Below are positions 30,661 to 45,083 of a DNA stretch of 64,000 nucleotides, one piece after another. How positions within the stretch are numbered: the stretch's first letter is position 1; every line of letters starts with the position of its first letter. The notes below the pieces were generated by a model. It saw only the letters and a list, made by a program, of their open reading frames with translations, did no database searches and was not told the DNA's origin. The DNA lies in contig JAXDDX010000171.1 in the NCBI GenBank assembly GCA_034670405.1, positions 407,001 through 471,000 on the forward strand. Reading direction: 5' to 3'. Both the position numbers and the translations under genes were made by a program. This stretch comes from Hoplostethus atlanticus (taxonomy: Eukaryota > Chordata > Actinopteri > Trachichthyiformes > Trachichthyidae).

Positions 30661-32039
30661 CCTAGACCACTGTGACAGTGATCTGAAGTGTGTTTTAGCA
30701 CTGCATATGAAGAGTTCTACACTATTTTTTTTGGGGGGGGGGGGGGGGACAGTTTGTCATTCAATATCTCTAAATTATGGTGGAACCAGTAAGTGTTTTC
30801 TCAAAAAAAACAAAAAATCATTTAGTCACCAAAGACTTTTTTATTTTTGAAAAACTACCATAAGTTGTTTTAATTTGCTTTTATCAATCATTTTGTAGGA
30901 CTTGGTGTCATGATTTTACAATGGTGGATATCACATTTTGGAACAGAGCTCTTCATATGAGCGGTGTGCTATGCCCCTGAAGGAAAGTCTTTTATCATGG
31001 CAGTCTGACAAGTCACATCTCCCCCAACTAATTTAATGAACCGTTGTCACCGTGGGAGAAGTGACACGGGCCGCGTAGCTGAAACAAGCGGCGGCGGCAC
31101 CGCTGACAGGCACTGGCATAAAAAATAAGAATGACACAAAAACAAAGCGCTATGGGAAGAGAGCTTTAATTAGCTGGCTGAAATCGAAAACTGAGTCATG
31201 AATCTTCTCTGTTCTCCCCCCTTGAAACACTATCTGGGCTAGTTGTTTTTCCTGTCCTGAGAATTTCCAAATGCACTTATCCGCATAAGAAAACATTCTG
31301 CCGCGAGCTGATAAAAGGGATTGGACGGTGGTTGATAAAGATGAACTTTCTTTCATGATCAAAGCTGACCCCATGAAAACAAGAGAGACATGTGTGGAGT
31401 GGAGGAGACTAATGGAGGAGGAGAGGGAAGCAGAGAAGAGTGGAAGACATTTGCTTATATACACAAACTGACACAGAGGTGATGGATTTAAGTTGGATAC
31501 AGTAACTGTGTCCCTAAATCACTGATCTTCAGCAGTGCATGCACAGCATCAATGATCCGAAGCACTGAAAGGACACTTGATGTTGCCACGAATGTAGAGC
31601 TGCAGGCATTGGGATTACGTTAACACCGGTACTCTAGATTTAACAGCGAATGCTCATATGAACAGGAATGGAGCAGCTCAACCTAGTGGAGCTCTTCTCT
31701 TAAGAGTGGCATCGACAGCGTAATGAGCTTCCACTCGAACTTGCCTGTCAACATCAGTACGTGGTGAAGGCTCATTTGAACAGAAATGGGACAACTCAAC
31801 CCAGCGGCCCGGCTCCTCTTCAGGATACTGGTGACAGCATAATAGGTATCCTTTCAAACGTCTCTGTCCGGTATATTATGAAGCACAAATATACAAATAT
31901 GTATCTGAGCTAGCCGTGAGTGGAAAATGGATGCAACCAGCACAGATATGGCTCGGCTCGCCTGTGATGCCATACCGTACAACGAGATATACCGCTAGCA
32001 CTTCAGGCAATTAGTGAAGACAATCACTATGTGTACACC
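30661..32039. other. Non-coding DNA, one candidate conserved block
   Basis: A poly-G tract lies at about 30733-30749. The part 30985-31200 is balanced in composition and unique-looking (a 'cggcggcggcaccg' patch and homeodomain-like TAATT cores) and could be regulatory. No exons. Confidence 0.35.
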
Positions 32040-32700
32040 TAAATAAAATAAAACTACTTTATGGTCAAGTTTAGGCAACTAAAACAACTTTGGTTAGGGT
32101 TAGGCAACTAAAACAACTTTTGTTAAGGTTAGGACAAAAAAAACAAATTCAATTAAGGTTAGGGTTAGGATTAGATTTAGGCAGCTACAACTTTGGTTAA
32201 GGTTAGGCAATTACAACAACTTTTGTTAAAGTTAGGAAAAAAATAAATTAAGTTGAGGTTAGAGTTAGATTTAGACAACTACAACTTTGGTTAAGGTTAG
32301 GCAACGAAAACAACTTTTGCTAAGGACTTAGTCCAAAAAAATAAATTAAATTAGGGTTAGGGTTAGATTTAGGCAGCTACAACTTTGGTTAAGGTTAGGC
32401 AATTAAAACAACTTTTGTTAATGTTAGGAAAAAAACAAATTAATTTAAGGTTAGAGTTAGATTTAGACAACTACAACTTTGGTTAAGGTTAGGCAACTGA
32501 AACAACTTTTGCTAAGGACTTAGTCCAAAAAAATAAATTAAGTTAGGGTTAGATTTAGGTAGCTACAACTTTGGTTAAGGTTGCCTAACCTTAACCAAAC
32601 TTTTGTTAATGTTAGGAAAAAAACAAATGAAGTTATTAGACAACTACAGCTTCGGTCAAGGTTAGGCAGCTAACACAATTTGGTTTCGGTAAGGTTTGGG
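32040..32700 (+). repeat. Imperfect minisatellite, about 95-bp unit, telomere-like GGTTAGG motifs
   Basis: At least six degenerate units are recognisable by 'ctacaactttggttaaggttaggca', recurring at about 32100, 32195, 32280, 32375, 32470 and 32570. Units also contain 'acaacttttgttaaggttagg' and 'ttagggttagggtt' pieces. Individual units differ by substitutions and indels. A short palindrome interrupts it near 32576-32603. Confidence 0.85.
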
Positions 32701-33420
32701 TCATGCTTCAATAAGAGAAACTTCTGTTGAAAATAAAAACTCACATCACAAATCTTCTTTGAATCGGTCAGGTCCTGGGTCGCCAGAGTTGAAGGCCACC
32801 ATTCAACCTATTTCACTTACGTTGTGACCTCCGCCTCCACCCAACATGAATTTTGTGCAGTAATTTTACAAAGAGATGTTAACCACTAATTTCACAGGAC
32901 TTGTGCTTTGAATGTGAGTGATAAATGGCTTAAATACAATTCAGCATGGATGTTCACATAGAACATGTGAGGTGCCTCAATGAAGTGGACCCGAAAGCTC
33001 ATGCAGACCACTTCCTGAAGAGTATGACTAATTCAGAGTTTATTTGGAATGCTCACTTCTTCTTTTCTTTAAGTGTTCCTTCTCTGCACCCCCTATGCTT
33101 GGATATTTTGGAACTTCTATAACCTGCACCATCAGGTGGATTTGCCTTTGGTCTGCAAACCTCACATCTATGTCATATCTAACCATCAAAGACTCCACCT
33201 CCAAAGGTTCTGCTTATTATTGCTGTCACAGAAAAGTCTTATGGCCAAATAAAACTCTAATCATGTTTTGACACTTCAACAAAGCAGCCCATGTCAGCTC
33301 CTCATTCATCCCTGTGGATACCTGCTACACGCTAGTGTACCGGTTGAGGTGCTTACTCCCTACACCAACCTCCTCCTCCTTATCAATCAATATACTTGCA
33401 ATGGTTGTCAATGGAAAGTA
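32701..33420. other. Non-coding DNA, nothing recognised
   Basis: No exon, tRNA box or terminal repeat seen. Confidence 0.45.
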
Positions 33421-33628
33421 CAGTACTGTGCAAAAGTCTTAGGCACCCTAGATTTTTAAAATATTAATTTGGTCTAAGATATTTATTTTGTTTTCTGCAT
33501 TAGTGTTTTACATTAATGCTCTTTGTAGTATTTTTTTGATATTTAGAAACTTAATTTCATTATTATTGAAAGCATCTTTGCTTTACAGATTATTTTTTAC
33601 ATGTTCCTAAGACTTTTGCACAGTACTG
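33421..33628. mobile_element. Short mariner-type MITE, intact ends
   Basis: Terminal inverted repeats CAGTACTGTGCAAAAGTCTT at both ends (right end inverted). The TA dinucleotide is duplicated on both sides (33419-33420 and 33629-33630). 208 bp, no coding capacity. Confidence 0.92.
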
Positions 33629-34055
33629 TATGTATATTCAATATCTCAGGATATGTGTCTTCTGGGTTCTGTTCTATATACCATTAGGGTCTTTCGAATG
33701 CTGCTTGGATTCATTCAGGGAGCATATTTGAACCGCCAAATATAACTGTATGGCCATTTATACAATAAATATAGAGAGAGGCTGAAATGCAGTTTTGGTT
33801 TCTTTTTAGTTTTATAGTTTTAGTTTTTTATATAATAAATTTCATGATGCTTGTGTCCATGAAACCCATTTAAACCCACAATGAAAATTCCATTTTGAAG
33901 ATACAAGGTTTTCATCTGAGAGCAGTATTACGTAACAGCCAATTAGCAGGGAGGATGAGAAGCAATGCTTCAATCTGGAGGCTAATTAGTCAGACTCTTA
34001 GCTGACAGGTGAGAGAGGGGAGGAAAGAGGCTGTGACAGGACTGAGACCCGCGGA

Positions 34056-35632
<1,577 letters not shown>

Positions 35633-35830
35633 GTAAGATAAGATAAAATTAACTTTATTAAACCCACCGGAGGGGAAATTGCATTGTTACAGCAGCAGTG
35701 AGATAAGAAGAAAGGTAAACACAATAAAATAATAAAAAATTATCTGTACAAAAGACTATGTGCCAGAGTACTGACAGTGTACTATGAAGTGGGTAGCAGG
35801 ATTATTAACAGAGGTCTACTATACATACAA
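35633..35830 (-). mobile_element. Rex1-type LINE 3' end fragment, minus strand
   Basis: On the minus strand the piece ends '...tttaataaagttaattttatcttatctta', with 'caatttcccctccggtggg' before it. This is the 3' terminus I associate with fish Rex1/Babar (CR1-clade) LINEs. It is 5'-truncated, with no coding part. Confidence 0.6.
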
Positions 35831-37299
35831 TACAACACAAGCACTGTGCAGACTAACTCCGATAAGGTGCATGAGGCTTGATGTTAAGTCCAAATAACTG
35901 GGTGGCCCCAGTGTCATGTAATGCCTCTGTGCTTACAGTATAGCAACGGCTTGTACACCCCATGGCTATCATCATTACCAGAAATGCCACTACAGACTAA
36001 AAACACCCGCTTCATCGGATGTTGTCTTCCAAACACGATATGTTCTGTCTCATTCTATTTGAGCGGCCGAATCATCCGAGATGCGCAGGAAAGAAAATGC
36101 ACCGTGCCCCAATCGCTGCAATATTGCTTTGACAAGCAGTGGCTGGATTTCCTGCCCCTGCTCTGATGGGAAGATAAATTCTTCCCACCGATAGCGGAGC
36201 GTTCCCTAGAGAGCGCGGCATTATCTTTCAGGAGATAAGTTAACGTTGGCACATTTGTACACTGTGAGTTAATGCAATTCAAACTGGGAGAGGGTGAGCA
36301 GAGGGTAGATGCCAGCGCATGCAAACATGGCGCGTGCATGATTAACAGTGGAACTTGCTGGCACCGCTAGAAACCACTGTGGATAATGGCCCTGAAAGAA
36401 CAGGGGTTTTACGTGTAACCCCTCTGGAATGATCTAATAATTCTCCTCTTTTCCATTATCTTATTTAATTTCAAGATTTCAGCCACCCACAGAAGAAGGG
36501 GAAAAGGCTAACAGGGCGTGTGCTTGTGCATCTGGCTAACCTAATTAAGGCCCAGGGTTTTTAGTCCCTTCTGTAGTGAAAGCTCAGCTCATTGATTTGC
36601 ACAGCACAGAGCCATCTCTCTTTTAGACTGAGATCCCGGCGTGTGTGATGCTACTGGTTCAACTGATATTTTCAGAAACACTGCTCACTGGGAGGCAGGT
36701 CTTACAGGTCAACGTGTGCTGTGATTTGTTCTTTCAACTTGTCTCAACATGTTAATAACGTTGGATCAAATTGTAGCCACTGAAGAGTCTTGGGGGTCAA
36801 CAACCTGTTAGTGTTGATGTAGTATCACCAAATTGTGACATCCAGCATGCCAAAAAAAGACAACAAGAATAATAGATGCAGAGACTATGGTCTTTCAGTC
36901 TGTATCCTAGGCAGTTTTAACTGTTGATTTTTGGTTCTGAGATATAGATTTGCTCCTGGGGACCATCTGACAAAAGGATCAGGATCAGTTCCAGTAAGGA
37001 CTGCAGTTTAAGAATACCTTTAAGAAATTTAAGAATATTTATATCATGGTATATGGACAATTGCAATTTTTTAGGGCAGCTATTTACATCTTTCTAGCTG
37101 TGGGGGCAATTTTTCGGTTGCAGGGGACGACCACATCTAAATGAATGTAAGGGAAACACTGGTCCCAGGTGCTGATGAGAGGTTTCTTCTGAATCCTTGT
37201 GCTGTGAATCCTATCAACATGATTCAGGAGGACGTTTTTCAAGAATGTTTTGCCAAGAATATCAGCCAACATCTGCCATCTGACAGTAATACACTAGAT
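35831..37299. other. Non-coding DNA, one candidate conserved block
   Basis: The part 36025-36250 is unique-looking and CpG-containing, with balanced base composition and no repeat ends. It is a candidate regulatory block by appearance only. No exons seen. Confidence 0.3.
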
Positions 37300-37482
37300 C
37301 AGTGGTGCCCAACACAGTCCTCAAGTACCCCCTTGTCCTGCAGGTTTTAGCTCCAGCTCTACTCAGGCACACCTGAACCAATTAAGGTATCATGAAAACG
37401 TGACGCCTCTAATTGGTTCAGGTGTGCCTGAGTAGAGCTGGTGCTAAAACCTGCAGGACAAGGGGGGGCATGGGCACCACTG
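37300..37482. mobile_element. Fold-back MITE
   Basis: Almost the whole element is two inverted arms. The left arm CAGTGGTGCCC ... 'ttgtcctgcaggttttagc', 'cagctctactcaggcacacc', 'tgaaccaatta' is repeated inverted at the right with a few differences. The spacer is about 20 bp. It has no coding capacity. It resembles a frequent fish repeat, but I do not fix the superfamily because no clear target duplication is visible. Confidence 0.8.
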
Positions 37483-39424
37483 CCAGGCACGGGGGCAGTG
37501 TACCACTTTAGCGATCCATCTCGGAAAATGGGCTCAAAGCAGGACGGGGTCTCCTGGCACCTTCTGATTGCTTTCATCCCGCCTGTGTGCTCAGCTTCTG
37601 ATCTCCTCATCGTTTTTTTTGTATCGTCTGATGCTTCTCTCTCTTTTTCAACCTCGTTCTTTGATTCTCTTCTTGTAGTCCCTTCGGTATTTCATCCCAT
37701 TTAATCTCCTCTTGTACTCCTTTAATAAAACACTACCAGTTTGATTTCCTGCCCCCCTCTCTTTAGAGCCATCAGTCAGTATCAGTCAAGCTCATAATTT
37801 GCTCCTGAACTTCATTGCAAAAGGGGTTGAATCAAGAACAGATGGCAGAACAGAGATGAAAAGTGGCTTAGGAGAGATTATTGAGTACTCACAATGATTT
37901 CAAACCCAGATTTACAGTAAATGAGTAAGCAGAGTGAAGATGATTTGGATTATTTTGAGCTAGATGGAAAAACTGTCTTACTATTCGACCTTGATATCGA
38001 GCTCTAATCTGCCCATTTTACAAAATGATAACCTGTTAGTCTAGGTACCTGCTAGGTATTGACCTGTTCTTATGTTGGCTTGTCAGCCTGTGTTTGTAGC
38101 ATGCTGTTTGACAGAGCGTTTGGTAGTAGCATGGATACTGGTATATTGATTCTGTAGAAAGTTAATACGTTGGCTTGCTTGCTTGTGGTGGTCTGTAGCA
38201 TGATAGCTGACATTATTTGCAGGTAGCATGGTTGCTCTGGGTGTGTGGTAATAGCATTGTTGCTGGTATATTGATTCTGAAGAATGTTGATATGTTGGCT
38301 TGTTTAGCCGTTTAGGTGCATCTACGCGCAAGCATACTTTGGCCTTTAGTTGTCTGTAGCATGCTAGCTTATGTTGGTTGCTAGTAAATATCATTTTATG
38401 ACTAAGACTTTGGAAATTTGGAAAGATATGGATATTGTATGATTAAAACAGGACCTACGTAACATTTGAGAGTTGGATAGCTGGACTGAGCTGTGATACA
38501 CTGTTCTCAGCTCATGGTGTAATTGTTTACTGATACAATTCAGTTTCTGATCTGTCAGCAAAATCAGACATCCCTTTTAGCCGCTAATTGTTGGTACAAT
38601 TCGAGTAATGTTGGCAACTAGGCATAAGCCTAAGAATATGTACAGGGTTTTACACTGTTTTAGTTGTATTTGGTGTTGAGAGAGTGGCTCTGGGATGCCA
38701 GAAATCACTGTTGAGCCTTCTGGACCTAAATCAACACAGCATCTGTGATGGGAGGAGCCTACTTGATAACCCCAGTGACATACCTGCACTCACATACACA
38801 ACCATGTAGCATTTAGATTAGGTGGCTAGTGAATGGTGCTGCCTCTCAGATGGACCTGTAGATTTATTGGTAAATACAGTAATGGATGACACAAATGTCT
38901 TTGGCTCCAGTGTGCTGTCCACATTACAGATGGTCTTATGTGTGTTTTCATAATTTAAGTAGCTTTTTAAGAACGTTTCACGTTCCCCCTCACTCTTCAC
39001 TCGGGGGAATCTCCTGCAATACTGAGATGTGATGACACCCCCTTTAGGAGTATTTCATTTTTTTCATGGAGTCGAGTTCATATCAATTATCCTCCCTCTG
39101 ATGGAGTCTGCTCAGGTGCAGAATGCAGCCAATTTCTTGATTTGGATTTCCCATAATTCTTTGGGAATTAAAGATATAAAACAGCCTCAGATGTCGACTG
39201 ATATGGAAAATGATCTGCAAAAGTAAATGTTTTAAATTTTTACTTTTAAAGTATATTTCCTTCAAATTGTTGATGTAGGAAAAAATACGGAGCAACACTA
39301 CATGACAGCCCTCTGTTCTCTCCGTCATCCGTCAACATATCAGCCCATAGAGAATACAGTGTCTCAATTCTGATGGATACAACATCTCTGTCTGCCCCCA
39401 ACAACTTCTCTCACTCTCACCCAT

Positions 39425-39464
<40 letters not shown>

Positions 39465-42400
39465 CTGGAGTATATAGGAATATTTGGTTCTCCATCATCC
39501 TCTAGTCATATCAACAGCAGCCTACCCCTCTCCCAGATAACTAATGCTGTCCTTCTGTGATAATGAGACTCCACTGAGGACTATTACATCCCTTCTGCTT
39601 CACCAGCCACACAGACACTCAATTCATGGCACATCCAACAAATCCTTTCCTAGATTTACAGTTATAGCAGGAGCAGTTTGCTTCTCACTCTTTGCTCAGT
39701 TTGTTTTACCCCATGTTTTTCATTAGATTTGGCTTAAGAGTTCAACCTCTGGAGATGAACAGTGGCTGTTTCAATGGATTAGGTGTATGCTTGTTTCTAG
39801 AGTAGAACAATCCCTTGTTTTGTTAGGGCAACTTTCAGTCCCTTTGGTTCTGCACACTTACGCAGAAGTCGAAACTAGCGTCACAGTGCATTTCATATGG
39901 GGATTCTCAAGTCAAACCTTCCCGGTGTAGATTCCAAGTTACAAGCTTGTTCTTGAGCTTGCAACAAGCATGCTCCTTGGGACTAGAGATGAGTCCGAAC
40001 ACCAACACTCTGGTAGTGCACAGCAAAATGGTCTTGAGGAAAGACAGCGAGGTGACAAACAAGCTTTGATTCTTAATTTCACCGAGGCACAAATTCCACG
40101 CCAGTTGTGAGCAGTGTCACTATGGTAACAGTGGATTTACATCCCCTTACATAATCGGGGCTGTGCATTTAAACCCGTTAGATAAAGAGCCATGCTGTGT
40201 TGGTCTTGTAATGAGCAGTCCAAGCAGGCTGCTTGTATGGATGGAACAAATTGGTCGATGTAAGTTCGTTGTAGTTTGACGGACTGAATTCATAAGGCAT
40301 CTGTGAGCATTTTTGCTTTGTGCACAAGGTCACCTGGACGACTACTTATTATTCTTAAGCACAGTCTTGGTTATGGCTAGTAATACATTTCAACCATTTT
40401 AAAGACAGCTCTTCAATAGAACCAAAAAAACAATTCTGATGGGCAGAAACGTGATGAGGAGCTGTAATTGCACTTCTCCTTCCCAACATGCTCCATCAGT
40501 GTATAATGTGAGCAATAGCAACACCACACACCCGATTGATAATTTAATGTTCCCTTGAGCTAAAGGGAGAAAGTATTGGAGTGGGAGTAATACATTAGTA
40601 TCACCGACATGCAAAAGTAAGCAATAACCGCTTCCGATGACTGCGCCAGTTCATTAATTCATCTGGCGGTTGAAGGTGAAGTGAGAATAACAGGGAAATG
40701 CAAAAGCAATTAGTCAGGTACATATACAAAGATTCTCAAATCTTACACTTAAATTCTTTTCTCACGCCTCAGTAAGTGTTTGTGATCTCAAGTTAGCTCT
40801 CATCTGTCTGTGGGGATTCTGTCGTCATAAAAACCTGGTACACCACCAGGCCAAGAGAGCATCGTATGAATATCAAGAGAACGAAATGCATAACTGAAGG
40901 CTGTTGAACCCAAATGAAAATGTGTTGCTTACTGAGTACTCTATTGGGCAAGTTGTTGTCTTTGCATGTTCCTCCTAGACACACCCACATGGCTCCCTAT
41001 GCATTACGACAGAGAGGTCAAGTCAAAGTGCATGCATTTTGGTGGTGGACAAATATACCAGCCACCCTCAGGTACACCTTCTTGACAATGCCATGGACTG
41101 CACCAGTAACATTTCCATCATTACACAGCCTCTCTAGGCCAACCTGCTCTAGAATTACCACAATCTATCCATTACTATTGACACACATGGTATATGTGCT
41201 TCTAACTGATAGCATTCAAATCCTTACTAAAATGTTTCCTGTCAGCTATCACATCAGTCAAAAAAAATAACGCTTCCGGGTTTTATGGTTTGACTAATGG
41301 CGGAGAAAGTTGTCAATCGGGAGAGCGCTGCACTCCTGATCTCCTGAAATGCCCCAGAAATCACATAACTAGAAGTTTTACCAATATGGCTACCAATATA
41401 TGGAGTTATAAAACACAATAATAATAACTGAATAAGTAAAGTGCACTTGCAAAAGTCCATATGTGACGAAGGTCTTGGCCTCCTTGTGTTCAGATATCAT
41501 TACTGGGCAGCGAATGCACGACCCATGATGAATGATTTCCCAAGACCTCCAAATACTGCACCCTTGTGGCCAGTTTCGAAGGCACTAGCAGTGAGGGACC
41601 CTCTGTGCTCTAATATTTACCGGAACAGAAAGCCCTAACAAATTAATAACTAAACATGTTGAGTTAAGGAGTTCTTTAAAAATCCTTAATCAGATAAAAA
41701 GTATTAACAGACAAGCATTTTGCATCATTCAATCAGTTAAGGATCAGGTTTGACATCCCCCATTCACAGTTTTTTCATTATCTTCAAATTAGGCATTTTG
41801 GTAAAGAATCAATTCCAGATTTCGAAATCATACCTTGAGTCATTCATTTCATGACCTCACACAGCTTCCCTAGAACTCCAAACATTTAATTTCACCTAAT
41901 CTGCCTCAACATGTCATGTGAGGGAGGCCTGGGCCAGTGATCCGAATGCTGAGATAGCTGCAGAAACCTGGAAGGATGGATTGTCAAAGATTCACTCTTG
42001 CTCAGTAAACGCCAGATATAGACTGATCCAATACAAGGTCATGGATAGATTACATTACTCAAAAACTGAGTAAAATATAATATACAGATATATTTTCAGT
42101 GGTTTATAATAAGGACATTCAGCCTGACTCAGAACTCTCTCTATTTGGATTTGCTGTGACTGTCTGGATCACCACACTGTAAAAACTCACACTGTGGTTT
42201 AGCATGTTTAATCATTAACTCACTGTATATAGATGTGTTTGTCAATTTCCATTTATGACTGTGTAGCAAGAGCTCGCTGCTACATTGTTGAATAAAAATG
42301 TTATGCTAAAGTTTTAGAGTCAAGTCAAGTCGTGATTTTCTTTAGTATATTTAATAACTAAAAGCTGAGCGCTCAGGAGAGAGGTACACACACAAGGTAG

Positions 42401-43052
42401 GGTATGCAGATCTCTACCAGAGAACTATCTGAACAGTGATTATAAAGGGGCAGAAAGACAGGAGGGGGTAGTAGTTTCTAAAACATCTACAAGGTTATTT
42501 ACAACCTAGACTAAACATGTACGGTATTGAAGGTTTCTTGAGTCTCTCATGGGGTCGGCCTTCAGTATGGGCTCACAGTAATGCAACAGTTAGGATCACC
42601 TCATACTAGCACTAGAGATGTGTACAACACAATCATATTACTCAGAAAGGTTGGGATATAGTGATTAAGACATAAGACACAAGATATAGACATCATTCTA
42701 CCCTGAGAGACACCAGAGACTGGTCACAGGAGAGAGAGTTACTGGCTGGTGCACCGTTTTATTATCACACGCATAACCCACAACAACTCAGGCCACTATA
42801 AACATGAAGTCGGGTCTTTTAGATCAGCTTTCCAGCTTGTTTTCGGTCAGTGCGCCTGCTGCCAGTCGGGTTCCGACTCATTGGAAAAGGCAAACACTAG
42901 TTAAATCAGTTCCAGGCTACAGTTGTCCAATTAGCCTTAATTGGCCACAGCCGTTGTCGGATGCAGGGAGAACCAGCCTACCAGCCTGATTCTTTGCCGC
43001 ATCCAGCCAACGCCTCAACCACACGGCCCCCTCCCCCTCAGTGACTCAAGCA
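37483..43052. other. Non-coding DNA with weak tandem repeats
   Basis: Contains an imperfect direct repeat at 38065-38380 ('ggtatattgattctg' blocks about 125 bp apart, 'ctgtagcatg' blocks) and an (AC)n run at 39425-39462. The longer frames here (for example 38083-38394, 40914-41270) follow repeat composition or have no recognised domain. No host exon seen. Confidence 0.45.
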
Positions 43053-43112
43053 CATTACATTACAGTGATTTACCAGATGCTTTTATCCAATGCGACTTAC
43101 AATAAGTAAGCA
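43053..43112 (-). mobile_element. L2-type LINE/SINE tail fragment, minus strand
   Basis: Reads inverted as 'gtaagtcgcattggataaaagcatctggtaaatcac' plus a TAATG run, a diverged copy of the tail at 45027-45083. Confidence 0.75.
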
Positions 43113-43119
43113 CGGCCCC

Positions 43120-43270
43120 CACATGCTGCACATGCTGCTCCCAGCTGTCACTGTGGATGATATCATCCAGGTAGGCAGCGGCATACGCAGCATGTGGGCG
43201 CAGCACCCGGTCCATGAGGCACTGGAATGGCCTTCAAGTTATTTCAAACCTGGACAACCTTTTCGATCAT
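43120..43270 (-). mobile_element. Fossil Ty3/Gypsy element, reverse transcriptase piece
   Basis: The minus strand resembles the part of Gypsy reverse transcriptase around the YLDD active-site motif. It is a short, broken relic that is separated from other Gypsy pieces at 43640-43960 and 45084-45720 by later insertions or rearrangement. Old, clearly non-functional. Confidence 0.7.
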
Positions 43271-43279
43271 TTCTTTCAT

Positions 43280-43639
43280 GGACATAACAGGGGAGTCAAC
43301 CTCTCAGTCTTTGAATTCCTTGAAAAGGTTGGGGTGTTCGTCCGACAGATGTTTGGCCAGGTTTGACGAGTTGCCTCCCTTTGTGAGACACAGAAAGTGG
43401 TCCACTCTCTCTACCCTGCTGTCGACTCACTTCACGATTACTAGCACAACGTCACCGCTGTCAGCATTGTGCTTAAAGAAACGGATGCATATTAGCCAGA
43501 TCATTCGGATAGTATCGCAAATTCAAATTTTCAAAATGCTAGTATTGTACTATTTTCAAAACTCTAGTACTGCGGTCCTTTTTCAGTACCAGTTTACCGT
43601 GCACGACGATACGTACGTATTTTCACTCCCCGGGTTGTT
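43280..43639 (-). mobile_element. hAT-type transposon remnant with BED zinc finger
   Basis: The minus strand includes a BED-finger-like stretch: 'FLCLTKGGNSSNLAKHL' followed by SDEHP, with the spacing CxxC ... H(x3-5)H typical of hAT transposase N-termini, although the cysteine pair is reduced. The DNA at about 43500-43620 ('gtactgcggtcctttttcagtacc') resembles hAT terminal-region sequence of fish elements. An in-frame stop precedes the finger. Truncated; no catalytic part. Confidence 0.5.
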
Positions 43640-43960
43640 TCTATCCGGTGGTGTATGAGCTATGTGTGTCCTGGCAAGGGGGAGAACACATCAGCAAACT
43701 GCTGCTGTAAAGCAGCCACATCTGCACTCTGGCTCGCTGAGAAATGGTCACTAGAAAGGGCCAGAGTTTGATTGGCTGGTTTTGGAACCTCTGGACCCAA
43801 CTCATCAAATCAATCGTCTCAATCACCTCTCAGTATCAGCAGACCAGGTCACGTTCACCCACAGAGATGCGGTTGTAGGGCTCTGCCTGACAATTCTGCT
43901 CCTTGTCGATGTGCACTTGAGCAATTGCCGTGGCCTCCTGAATGTCCCTTTGTCAGAGAC
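43640..43960 (-). mobile_element. Fossil Ty3/Gypsy element, protease/RT-side piece
   Basis: The minus strand resembles the Gypsy pol region just before the reverse transcriptase domain. It is broken and bounded by the hAT remnant on one side and the L2 LINE on the other. Old relic. Confidence 0.55.
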
Positions 43961-43964
43961 TGTA

Positions 43965-45083
43965 CATATGTTATCCACTGCCATGACTTCTCCTACCATT
44001 GTTATGCCGATGACACCCAGCTGATTTTGTCATTTCCCCCCTCTGACACACAAGTGGACGCATGCATTGCTGCATGCCTGGCAGACATCTCGGAGTGGAT
44101 GTCAATGCACCACCTGAAGCTCAACCTGGACAAGACTAAGCTAGTGTTCCTCCCGGGGATGGGTTGTCCGCACCGAGACCTGGCCATCACCATTGATAAT
44201 GCTGTGGTGACGTCAACTCGGACTATGATGAATCTGGGTATGACCCTGGACGACCAACTGTCGTTCCTACTCTGCAACATCAGGAGGATTCGCCCCTTCC
44301 TCACTGACGAGACGGCACAGGTGCTCATCCAGGCTCTTGTCATCTCCCGCCTGGACTACTGCAACTCCCTCCTTGCTGGTGCCCCGGCGTCTGCCATCAG
44401 ACCTCTGGAGCTTGTTCAGAAAGCTGCAGCTCATCTGGTGTTCAACCGCCCCAAGTTCTCCCACACAACTACCCTTCTCTGTTCTCTACACTGGCTCCTT
44501 GTAGCAGCTTACATCCAGTTTAAGACTCTGGTGCTAGCCTATAGGGCAGTAAAAGGAACAGCTCCTTCTTACCTCCAGGCTATGGTCAAGCCTTACACCC
44601 CCGCCCGACCACTTCGCTCTGCTGCCTCGAGGCGACTGGTTGCCCCGTCGCTCAGAGGTCCCTGCGGCCGATCTACACGGTCACGGCTCTTCTCTGTTCT
44701 GGCCCCACAGTGGTGGAATGAACTCCCCACTGATGTTAGGACAGCTGAGTCGCTGCCCATCTTTCGCAGCAGGCTGAAATCCCACCTCTTCAAGAAACAC
44801 TACCCTGACCCTTCCTCTTAGCACTTGCTTATTTGTTTCACTTATTTGTCTTAGCTCTTGTTTATTTGCTTCACTTATTTATTTAAATAAAAAGTAGGTA
44901 GCTAACTTATTGCACTTTCACCTTAGCACTGGTTATGCTCTTAGATGATTGTTTAGGAAGAAAATGCACTTACGATTTCTGGTGACTAGTGCTTCTCTTG
45001 CCTACCTATGTTGAATGCACTTATCGTAAGTCGCTTTGGATAAAAGCGTCTGCTAAATGACTGCAATGTAATGTAATGTAATA
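43965..45083 (+). mobile_element. L2-clade LINE, 5'-truncated, with 3' tail
   Basis: The frame covers the C-terminal half of a non-LTR reverse transcriptase: active-site motif YADDTQL near 44002-44022, then 'LNLDKTKLVFLPG', 'ISRLDYCNSLLAG' and 'LQKAAAHLV'-type motifs, ending in 'FKKHY'. It stays open to the stop at 44819-44821, so the copy is rather young in this part. The 5' part (endonuclease and RT N-terminus) is missing. The 3' UTR ends with 'gtaagtcgctttggataaaa', 'gcgtctgctaaatgac' and a (TGTAA)n tail. The first ~190 bp of the open frame (from 43772) belong to other relics, not to the LINE. Confidence 0.85.

Noticed and set aside
32040-32700. CRISPR-like regular direct repeats
   Set aside because: Units are degenerate and contiguous, without unique spacers, in a vertebrate genome. 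It is a minisatellite.
42220-43020. Possible LTR near the Gypsy pieces
   Set aside because: No matching second copy or clear TG...CA ends could be found in the window.
43772-44821. 349-residue open frame as a host gene
   Set aside because: It is the reverse transcriptase C-terminal half of an L2 LINE (YADD motif, LINE 3' tail downstream). Its first part is unrelated relic DNA.
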